The position numbers and the translations under genes were made by a program. A DNA stretch of 13,311 bases from Bryobacterales bacterium (GTDB lineage Bacteria; Acidobacteriota; Terriglobia; Bryobacterales; Bryobacteraceae), in assembly GCA_025353235.1 (NCBI GenBank), contig JANXQZ010000390.1:1-13311 (forward strand). The letters are read 5' to 3'. Positions 8,138-13,311 of the stretch are shown in pieces. The notes under the pieces are model-generated. The model worked only from the letters and a program-made list of their open reading frames with translations, made no database searches and was not told the DNA's origin. Positions within the stretch are counted from its first letter, which is position 1. Every line of letters starts with the position of its first letter.

Positions 8138-9553
8138 CTACTGCTTGTTCGCGCCAAGGCCACCGAGGCGGCAAACCTTGCAGATGCCGTAGCCGCTGCC
8201 GTTCGCCTGGATCAAGCTGCAAAGCGTGGTGATGCGAGTAAGTTCCGAAGTGCTCAGCGTGGCAGTCACAAATGGGGTTTCCGCGTTGCCGTAGGTATTC
8301 GGGGCGGCTCCGGGCAGGGCGTGAATCGTGGTGCCCCAAGCGGCGAGTCCAGCAGCCACGATGTTGGTGCCCGCCCCCACCGTTCCGGCGTTGCAGGATC
8401 CAAATGTGGTTCCGCCGCTGGACGCGATCAACTTCACCACTACTGAGGTGGGGGATCCTGCGGTCAAAGTATTGCTGATGAGGTCGTTTTTGACCGAGAG
8501 CGAAACAAGTCCGTTTGGCGTTACCAGGCAGGAACAGCAGGAGACTAGCTGCTCGTCCGGGGAAAAGGTGTAGGCGTTCACGCAGAGGTTTCCGTTCTGA
8601 ATCGGAAGGGATGTCGTGGATGAGTCGCCGGTGTTGGTGATATCGATCACCGAGTCCCCGATGTTGAGATTTGCTGCATAGCGGATCTTGTAGCCGCCAA
8701 CAGGAAACGCAAACAGGATAGCAAGCGCATCCGCGTCTCCTACCGTGGGTCCGATGTTGGTTACCAGGGCAGTCGCGGGATCGATCGTCACTAGATGCGT
8801 TGTCGTCGGACTCAATGATTGGTTGGTCTGAATGCCAAACAAGACTCCGGCGCCGTTGAACTTCATGGCATCAATGACATGCGGCGTAGGGCCTCCGGTC
8901 AATGGGCCGATTATGACTTCGTTTCCGGTGGTTTTATCTACGGATCGCAGTGTAGGCTTCGGAGACTCGCCGTCGGGTGTGGCGAATAGCATTCCTGCCG
9001 AGTTGGCCGCTAATCCGTCGCCCCCCATCTCAAGTCGGCTTCCAACGCCCACTTTGGTTGCACTCCCGGTGGCCAGATTTATGGTGTAAAGCCAGTTGTC
9101 GGGTCCTACTCCGCCCCCCGACGCATGCGCCCCATATAGAATCCCCGTTGTCGGGTCGAACGTGATGTCTGCGAAGGTGCCGAGAACCCTTGGCGCAAAG
9201 AATGGACCAATGTCGGTGACCAAGCCCGTGGTCCGATCAACTGTCACCAGATGACCAGGAGCGGTAGTCGAAATATTGGTTGTGGACCCGTACAACACGT
9301 TAGTGCCCGGCTGAAAAGCCAAGCCTGTGAGTCCGTATGCATGCCCCAAACCGTCCACCAACGGGCCGATTGTTTGCGTCGGGGCGCCTGTGGTTGGATC
9401 GATCAGATACAGGCTTCCGTCAATTCCGTTTGAACCGGTGGCCAAGTAATACTGATCGGCGAACGCCCGTCCCGTACCGACACCTAACAGCAAGGTCAGC
9501 GTGAATAGAGCAAGAAGCCGGTTAGCAAACCAGCGGCGCGATAGTTGATTCAT
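8138..9553 (-). CDS. Secreted propeller-like protein with C-terminal Cys8 module (downstream duplicate)
   Basis: A 471-residue exported protein of unknown function. The signal peptide has SRRWFANR at 5-12, a Leu-rich core and a likely cleavage after AFA at residue 32; the twin arginine is Tat-like but the strongly hydrophobic core suits Sec. Residues about 40-280 hold five recurrences of a motif of the form L-(Y/V)-x-(I/V)-(D/N)-x-x-T-G-x-x-T-x-I-G-P, for example LYLIDPTTGAPTQTIGP and LVTVDRTTGLVTDIGP, separated by F-x-P-x-T-x-x-L-Y-G strands. This is what a beta-propeller of about five or more blades would show. The domain has no cysteine. Residues 285-471 are the shared Cys8 module. The ATG at 9553 has AGAGG six bases upstream and starts 15 bp after the stop of its tandem duplicate. 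A ligand-binding or adhesion role is possible, but nothing seen proves it. Confidence 0.85.
   Translation of the reverse strand: MNQLSRRWFANRLLALFTLTLLLGVGTGRAFADQYYLATGSNGIDGSLYLIDPTTGAPTQTIGPLVDGLGHAYGLTGLAFQPGTNVLYGSTTNISTTAPGHLVTVDRTTGLVTDIGPFFAPRVLGTFADITFDPTTGILYGAHASGGGVGPDNWLYTINLATGSATKVGVGSRLEMGGDGLAANSAGMLFATPDGESPKPTLRSVDKTTGNEVIIGPLTGGPTPHVIDAMKFNGAGVLFGIQTNQSLSPTTTHLVTIDPATALVTNIGPTVGDADALAILFAFPVGGYKIRYAANLNIGDSVIDITNTGDSSTTSLPIQNGNLCVNAYTFSPDEQLVSCCSCLVTPNGLVSLSVKNDLISNTLTAGSPTSVVVKLIASSGGTTFGSCNAGTVGAGTNIVAAGLAAWGTTIHALPGAAPNTYGNAETPFVTATLSTSELTRITTLCSLIQANGSGYGICKVCRLGGLGANKQ
8141..8701 (-). repeat. Cys8 C-terminal module, copy 2
   Basis: Encodes residues 285-471 of the downstream propeller protein. 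The eight cysteines are at residues 324, 339, 340, 342, 387, 445, 458 and 461, and they are the only cysteines in the whole protein. The DNA is nearly identical to copy 3, including a run of 122 identical bases (8499-8620 against 9930-10051), so sequence exchange or duplication between these two copies is recent. Confidence 0.95.
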
Positions 9554-9568
9554 GTCAATCCTCTTTAA

Positions 9569-10972
9569 CTACTGTCTGGCCCCGCCCTGGCCGCCCAGTC
9601 GGCAAACCTTGCAAATTCCGTAGCCGCTGCCGTTCGCCTGGATCAAGCTGCAAAGCGTGGTGATGCGAGTAAGTTCCGCAGTGCTGAGCGTCGCATTCAC
9701 AAATGGGGTTTCCGCGTTGCCGTAGGTATTCGGGGCGGCTCCGGGCAGGGCGTGAATCGTGGTGCCCCAAGCGGCTAGTCCAGCAGCCACGAGGTTGGTG
9801 CCCGCCCCCACCGTTCCGGCGTTGCAGGAACCAAATGTGGTTCCGCCGCTGGATGCGATCAACTTCACTACTACCGACGTGGGAGAGCCCGCGGTCAAAG
9901 TATTGCTGATGAGGTCGTTTTTGACCGAAAGCGAAACAAGTCCGTTTGGCGTTACCAGGCAGGAACAGCAGGAGACTAGCTGCTCGTCCGGGGAAAAGGT
10001 GTAGGCGTTCACGCAGAGGTTTCCGTTCTGAATCGGAAGGGATGTCGTGGACGAGTCGCCGGTGTTGGTAATATCGATCACCGAGTCCCCAATATTCAGG
10101 TTTGCGGCATAGCGAATTTTGTAGGCCCCGACGGGGAACCCAAACAAGATGGCCAGCGCGTCCGCGTTGTTTACCGTCGGTCCGACGTCGGTCACAACGG
10201 CAGTGGAGGTATTAATCTTAACGAGGTGGGTAAGCAACGGATTGGGATTGCGATCGAGACCAGTGTTAGCGATCTGAATGCCAAACAAGACGCCGGAGCT
10301 GTCGAAGTCCATAGCGTCGATAACTGGCGGCTGCGGGCCGCCGATTAGAGCTCCTACCAGCGTCTCAGTACCGTCGGTCTTATTGACTACGTAGAGCCCG
10401 GTCCGGTTCAGAACGTTGAACAGCGTTCCTGCGAAGTTGGCCGCTAATCCGTTCCCTTCACTGCCGCCGCTGCGGGTACCGGTCCCAACTTTAGTGGCTG
10501 CTCCAGTCGCCAGACTTACGATGTACAGCCAGCCGTCGCTCGCTGAGCGCGCTCCATAGAGAATTCCAGTAGTGCGATCAAATGTGATGTCGGCCATCGT
10601 GTCTCCGCCTGAGAGGCCGAAGCTGCCGATGTCGGTGACCAACGCTGTCGCCGGGTCGACCCTGACCAGATGACCTGGGGCGGTAGGCGACCTAAAGCTT
10701 GTGGACCCGTACAACACGTTGGTAGTCGGTTGAAACGCCAAGCCTGTGAGTCCGTAAGCGTTCCCTAGGGTGTCGACTAGCGGGCCGATTGTTTGCGTCG
10801 GAGCTCCAGTGGTTGGGTCAATCAAATACAGGCTTCCAGCGATTCCGCCCGCGCCGGTTGCCAAGTAATACTGATCGGCGAACGCCCGTCCGGCACCGAC
10901 TCCTAACAGCAAGGTCAGCGTGAATAGAGCAAGAAGACGGTTAGCAAACCAGCGGCGCGATAGTTGTTTCAT
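9569..10972 (-). CDS. Secreted propeller-like protein with C-terminal Cys8 module (upstream duplicate)
   Basis: A 467-residue exported protein, tandem paralogue of the gene that follows it. The signal peptide is almost the same (SRRWFANR then a Leu-rich core, likely cut after AFA). The middle again shows five propeller-like repeats, for example LYLIDPTTGAPTQTIGP, LVRVDPATALVTDIGS and LVKINTSTAVVTDVGP, but loops between them differ in sequence and length. No cysteine occurs before the module. Residues 281-467 are the Cys8 module. The ATG at 10972 has AGAGG five bases upstream, and the gene follows the NF038129-like gene by 49 bp. I recognise no specific enzyme family; binding of a surface ligand or a structural role are both open. 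Confidence 0.85.
   Translation of the reverse strand: MKQLSRRWFANRLLALFTLTLLLGVGAGRAFADQYYLATGAGGIAGSLYLIDPTTGAPTQTIGPLVDTLGNAYGLTGLAFQPTTNVLYGSTSFRSPTAPGHLVRVDPATALVTDIGSFGLSGGDTMADITFDRTTGILYGARSASDGWLYIVSLATGAATKVGTGTRSGGSEGNGLAANFAGTLFNVLNRTGLYVVNKTDGTETLVGALIGGPQPPVIDAMDFDSSGVLFGIQIANTGLDRNPNPLLTHLVKINTSTAVVTDVGPTVNNADALAILFGFPVGAYKIRYAANLNIGDSVIDITNTGDSSTTSLPIQNGNLCVNAYTFSPDEQLVSCCSCLVTPNGLVSLSVKNDLISNTLTAGSPTSVVVKLIASSGGTTFGSCNAGTVGAGTNLVAAGLAAWGTTIHALPGAAPNTYGNAETPFVNATLSTAELTRITTLCSLIQANGSGYGICKVCRLGGQGGARQ
9572..10132 (-). repeat. Cys8 C-terminal module, copy 3
   Basis: Encodes residues 281-467 of the upstream propeller protein. It has the same eight cysteines and the same 187-residue length as copy 2, and ends ICKVCRLGGQGGARQ. 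The close match to copy 2 extends to synonymous positions; matching to copies 1 and 4 is at the protein level, with many synonymous changes. Confidence 0.95.
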
Positions 10973-11021
10973 GTGATCCTCTTTTCGAAAATACTTACTG
11001 GTGCTGCTCTATTTGCCTTAA

Positions 11022-12170
11022 CTACTGCTTGCTCGCTCCCTGGCCACCCAGTCGGCAAACTTTGCAGATTCCGTATCCGCTGCCGTTCGATTGGATCAGG
11101 CTGCAGAGCGTCGTAATGCGGGCGAGCTCGGCTCCGCTCAGCGTGGCGGCCACGAAAGGAGTCTCGGAGACGCCGTAGGCCGCATTCCCCGGCAGAGCAT
11201 GCAGAGTGGTCCCCCAAGCTGCCAAGCCTGAAGCCAGCAGGTTGGTCCCCGTCCCGACCGTACCCGCGTTGCAAGAACTGAATGCCGTTCCGCCGTTCGA
11301 TGCCAGCAGCTTCACTACAATCGAGGTCGGCATGCCCGGAGTCAGCGTGTTGCTGATCAAATCGTTTTTCACCGAGAGCGAAACCAGGCCGTCCGGCGTC
11401 AGCAGGCAAGAGCAGCAGGATACCAACTGCTCGTCCGGCGAGAACGCGTACACATTCACGCACAAATTCCCGTTCTGAATGGGAAGCGCCGTGGTCGACG
11501 AAGCACCGGTGTTCGTAATATCGATCACTGAATCGCCAAGGTTTAGGTTCGAAGCGTAGCGCACGAAATACGGGCTTCCAAGGGTAAAGGTGACCACGGA
11601 AGGCCCATTATTCGCGTTCGGGAACGCAGTGGCTGTGGTGGAACCGTTTAGATTGATGTCAATCTGACCGGCAAAGCCGCTTCCAGCACCCTGGTTCGTC
11701 AGGATAGGCTGCGGGATTAAAAAGCTGTTGTCGTAAAGTCCAACGCCGAAGGTACTGCCTGCCGTCGCGAGTCCGTCGGGGCTATCGATTGCCGGACCCA
11801 TCAACGTTACGGTGAAGCTAATTTGAGAACCGTAGGTAAAAGGCTGGAAATACTCGTTGAGGGCTGAAGGATTATTCGCAAATACCAGATTCCCCGGCAG
11901 CGTGCCTGTAACATTGCCGCTCACCTGAGGCGGTCCGGTTACAACCCCTCCGCCTCCGTTGAAGTTTGACAGCGTAACAGTCGCCGCCTGACTGCTGGCG
12001 TTCCCCGGATTGAATTGAAAATCCAGATTGCCCGCCGTTCCGCTTACGGAGGAGGTGTCTATGGTCACTTGATAGGTCACTGCCGCAGTCGCGGATCCGG
12101 CTGCCAGCGCAGCCAGGAACACTAACCCGAGAGCGGCTATTGAGCTTCTGGAAAACAGCCTATTGCACAT
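11022..12170 (-). CDS. Secreted NF038129-like domain protein with C-terminal Cys8 module
   Basis: A 382-residue exported protein. Residues 1-29 are a Sec-type signal peptide (IAALGLVFLAALAAG, cut near ATAA). Residues about 30-195 begin VTYQVTIDTSSVSGTAGNLD and continue with DFQFNPGN and VTLSNFNGGGG. I recognise this from memory as the type of N-domain found in NF038129-family PEP-CTERM proteins, which have no known function. The expected PEP-CTERM tail (Pro-Glu-Pro, hydrophobic helix, basic end) is absent; residues 198-382 are instead the Cys8 module. The only cysteine outside the module is in the signal peptide. The ATG at 12170 overlaps the upstream gene by 11 bp and has GGGGAG eight bases upstream, inside that gene's 3' end, so the two are probably translationally coupled. 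It is the second gene of the secreted set. Confidence 0.85.
   Translation of the reverse strand: MCNRLFSRSSIAALGLVFLAALAAGSATAAVTYQVTIDTSSVSGTAGNLDFQFNPGNASSQAATVTLSNFNGGGGVVTGPPQVSGNVTGTLPGNLVFANNPSALNEYFQPFTYGSQISFTVTLMGPAIDSPDGLATAGSTFGVGLYDNSFLIPQPILTNQGAGSGFAGQIDINLNGSTTATAFPNANNGPSVVTFTLGSPYFVRYASNLNLGDSVIDITNTGASSTTALPIQNGNLCVNVYAFSPDEQLVSCCSCLLTPDGLVSLSVKNDLISNTLTPGMPTSIVVKLLASNGGTAFSSCNAGTVGTGTNLLASGLAAWGTTLHALPGNAAYGVSETPFVAATLSGAELARITTLCSLIQSNGSGYGICKVCRLGGQGASKQ
11025..11579 (-). repeat. Cys8 C-terminal module, copy 4
   Basis: Encodes residues 198-382 of the NF038129-like protein. It has all eight cysteines, the RYASNLNLGDSVIDITNTG opening and the GYGICKVCRLGGQGASKQ ending. Its last 11 residues match copy 1 exactly although the two proteins have unrelated N-terminal domains. 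It is two residues shorter than copies 2 and 3, in the loop before the ETPFV segment. Confidence 0.94.
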
Positions 12171-12642
12171 TGATGAAGCTCCCCGAGTAAGTGACTGGAG
12201 TAAAGTTGATGAAGCCGTTTGAAGGGTTTGTAAACTGAATCACAACGGTAGCCGAGGCGCCAGCCGCCAGCGGGCCAGGCGTAACCGTAATATACGGACT
12301 GCCGTTTTGGACCCCGGATTGGTTCACCATCGCGGCGTTTGCCGAAAGGTTGGTGAGCACCACTTGCACAGGGCCGTTAATCAAAGCCGCGCTCTTATTC
12401 GTGACTTTCAGGGTGGCGGTCCATACATTCGTGCTGCGGTTTCGGCCGAAGCCGCTGTTCATTACGTGGACTTGGTCCGATACGTTTGTTGCGCGTGAAG
12501 TCGTTGGCTCCGGAGCGGCCACTAAGTGCACAGGCGCAAGCATGCATAGGATTCCGGATAAAACCAGTATCCCGGTCGCTTTTTGAGCACGGGCGCTCCA
12601 GGATCGCGTATTCGCGTTTAGAAATTTATAGAATTCGGGCAT
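12160..12642 (-). CDS. Small exported protein with Ig-like-fold candidate domain, first gene of the secreted set
   Basis: A 160-residue exported protein of unknown function. I chose the ATG at 12642 because a near-perfect Shine-Dalgarno sequence ends five bases before it; a TTG at 12654 in the same frame overlaps that site and is unlikely to start translation. The signal peptide has a basic N-region and a hydrophobic core (GILVLSGILCMLAPVHL), probably cut near VAA at about residue 43. The rest is a beta-rich stretch with WTATLKVTNKS, GPVQVVLTNLS, PLAAGASATVVIQFTNPS and INFTPVTYSGSF, the pattern of a single Ig-like or CARDB-like domain. It has no cysteine in the mature part and no Cys8 module, unlike the four genes after it. 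Its stop is overlapped by the next gene's start. It may be a pilot, chaperone or structural partner for the larger proteins, but this is a guess from position only. Confidence 0.8.
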   Translation of the reverse strand: MPEFYKFLNANTRSWSARAQKATGILVLSGILCMLAPVHLVAAPEPTTSRATNVSDQVHVMNSGFGRNRSTNVWTATLKVTNKSAALINGPVQVVLTNLSANAAMVNQSGVQNGSPYITVTPGPLAAGASATVVIQFTNPSNGFINFTPVTYSGSFINVQ

Positions 12643-12643
12643 T

Positions 12644-12652
12644 ATCACCTCC
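12644..12652 (-). promoter_or_regulatory. Near-perfect Shine-Dalgarno site of the first secreted gene
   Basis: The minus strand reads GGAGGTGAT here, a nine-base match to the anti-Shine-Dalgarno end of 16S rRNA. GGAGG is five bases from the ATG at 12642. It fixes that start and is the strongest ribosome site in the window, which suggests high expression of the operon's first gene. Confidence 0.85.
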
Positions 12653-12654
12653 AA

Positions 12655-12804
12655 GCGATTGTTCCAGTTACTCTATCACACGCCGTCTCAGAGCGAATGT
12701 TGCCGAACTCCGCCTTCTCTGGGTGTTACAAGAGCGTAGCACTACGTACCCTCTTACGCAATCGCTCAGATGGCATAGTCGGGGGGATTAGGCAGACGGC
12801 GCGA
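12655..12804 (-). promoter_or_regulatory. Intergenic gap likely holding the promoter of the secreted-protein operon
   Basis: This 150-bp gap between the TPR gene and the first secreted gene is the longest non-coding stretch in the window. Only weak sigma-70-like matches are visible on the minus strand, for example TTGCGT, 17 bases, TACGCT; none is convincing. No clear terminator hairpin for the TPR gene was found. The promoter assignment rests on position alone. Confidence 0.35.
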
Positions 12805-13311
12805 TCAGTGCTTTTTGCTCAACAGATTGGCCTGGTCCGCTTCAGCCCTCTGCTTGACCATCGCCCCGTCCGCAAAAGCGGCTTTGCTGCCAGCGATGTC
12901 GCCCTTCTGGCGCAGCACCTGCCCGAGCGTATTGAAAGGGCCGGGATTGGCAGGATTCAGCCGCGTCGCCTGTCTCAACGCCGACTCGGCTCCCGCTAAA
13001 TCGCCCTTCTGCTTCAGCGCCGTGCCCAACATGAAAAACGCTTCTCCATTGTCAGGACGAAGACTCGCAGCAGCCTGCATCTCGGCAACCGTCTGGTCGA
13101 ATTCGCCTGACTGCCAATACAGGATGCCTAGCGTGTAGTGAGCCTCGGCCAAAGACGGTTCGAGCGCGATCGCCTCCTTCAACTCCGCCTTCGCCTCCTC
13201 TAGCAGATCTTCTTGTTTCAGCGCTACGCCCAGATCGTAGTGAGCGCTCGCCATGGTCGGCTCGGACGCGATCACTTCCCGAAACTGCGCGATCGCCTTC
13301 GCCAGGTCGGA
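12805..13311 (-). CDS. TPR-repeat protein, C-terminal part (cut by right edge)
   Basis: The last 168 residues of a tetratricopeptide-repeat protein; the frame stays open to the window edge, so the true start is outside. A GTG at 13275 could be mistaken for a start, but it lies inside a TPR helix (AIAQFREVIASEPT), so the gene clearly continues. Four full 34-residue repeats follow, each with the pattern A-x-x-x-L-G-x-x-x-x-x-x-(G/D)-x-x-x-x-A ending in a conserved Pro: examples are AHYDLGVALKQ, AHYTLGILYWQ, AFFMLGTALKQKGDLAGA and PFNTLGQVLRQKGDIAGS. The tail ends in a charged Lys-Lys-His. TPR arrays serve as protein-protein docking surfaces. The partner and cell location cannot be told without the N-terminus. 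It is separated from the secreted set by 150 bp and may be a separate transcription unit. Confidence 0.9.
   Translation of the reverse strand, partial: SDLAKAIAQFREVIASEPTMASAHYDLGVALKQEDLLEEAKAELKEAIALEPSLAEAHYTLGILYWQSGEFDQTVAEMQAAASLRPDNGEAFFMLGTALKQKGDLAGAESALRQATRLNPANPGPFNTLGQVLRQKGDIAGSKAAFADGAMVKQRAEADQANLLSKKH

Larger units (their letters stand above)
8138..10972 (-). repeat. Tandem gene duplication (two propeller/Cys8 genes)
   Basis: Units 8138-9553 and 9569-10972 are head-to-tail paralogues separated by 15 bp. The signal-peptide segments (9442-9553 and 10861-10972) differ at only 5 of 112 bases by my hand count, and most of the Cys8 module is likewise almost identical. The propeller-like middle (roughly 8700-9250 against 10130-10660) is clearly more diverged and contains small insertions and deletions. 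Confidence 0.9.

Noticed and set aside
6425..11478. Plus-strand open frames of about 81-90 codons opposite all four Cys8 modules, with similar peptides (most begin Met-Val-Pro-Gln-Ala-Ala)
   Set aside because: They recur only because the sense-strand module is repeated. No ribosome sites or independent protein features support them.
6265..12170. PEP-CTERM, LPXTG or T9SS-type sorting signals at the ends of the four Cys8 proteins
   Set aside because: Looked for at each C-terminus; none has a terminal hydrophobic helix with a basic end or an LPXTG motif.
12642..12654. TTG at 12654 as the start of the first secreted gene
   Set aside because: The TTG overlaps the GGAGGTGAT ribosome site; the ATG at 12642 is correctly spaced from it.
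12655..12804. A defined sigma-70 promoter before the secreted operon
   Set aside because: The best boxes match the consensus at only about half the positions, too weak to annotate individually.
13273..13275. GTG as the start of a complete 156-residue TPR protein
   Set aside because: The frame continues upstream to the window edge with clear TPR helix sequence, so the gene is partial.

Overview
The window is a dense, single-direction stretch: every gene I can support lies on the minus strand, so transcription runs from the right edge to the left. The moderately high GC content, the style of the secreted proteins (signal peptides followed by Gly/Ser/Thr-rich beta domains), an EXORDIUM-like protein, a PEP-CTERM-associated type of N-domain and a TPR protein together suggest an Acidobacteria-like soil bacterium, perhaps near Solibacter/Bryobacter. 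This is an inference from protein style; there is no rRNA or other marker here. I saw no tRNA, rRNA, CRISPR array, insertion sequence or integrase.

Layout in transcription order (right to left). (1) 13311-12805: the C-terminal part of a TPR protein, cut by the window edge. (2) A 150-bp intergenic gap. (3) 12642-6265: five consecutive genes for exported proteins, with an 11-bp overlap or gaps of 15 to 85 bp between them. The first is a small Ig-like-fold candidate. The next four carry different N-terminal domains (an NF038129-like domain, two tandemly duplicated five-repeat propeller-like domains, and an EXORDIUM-like domain plus Ig-like linker). All four end in the same ~185-residue C-terminal module with eight invariant cysteines. 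(4) 6253-5318: an amidohydrolase_2-type metal-dependent hydrolase with a Tat-like signal. (5) 5236-4115: a membrane acyltransferase of the OafA/YrhL type. (6) 4089-1: an AddB-like nuclease and an AddA-like UvrD-family helicase whose reading frames overlap by 8 bp. The helicase is cut by the left edge.

How the genes work together: the AddAB-like pair should form a helicase-nuclease for processing DNA double-strand breaks. The five-gene secreted set looks like one operon making a group of surface or extracellular proteins that share a disulfide-rich C-terminal module. That module takes the place where a PEP-CTERM or other sorting tail might be expected. It is the most interesting item here and a candidate for an undescribed surface-targeting, anchoring or assembly domain. 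The acyltransferase and amidohydrolase may be co-transcribed, but nothing in their sequences ties them to the secreted set.

Two further structural points: the propeller genes form a tandem duplication that is nearly identical at both ends and diverged in the middle, and a perfect 11-bp inverted repeat sits in the gap before the last secreted gene. There is no gene-free stretch longer than 300 bp.
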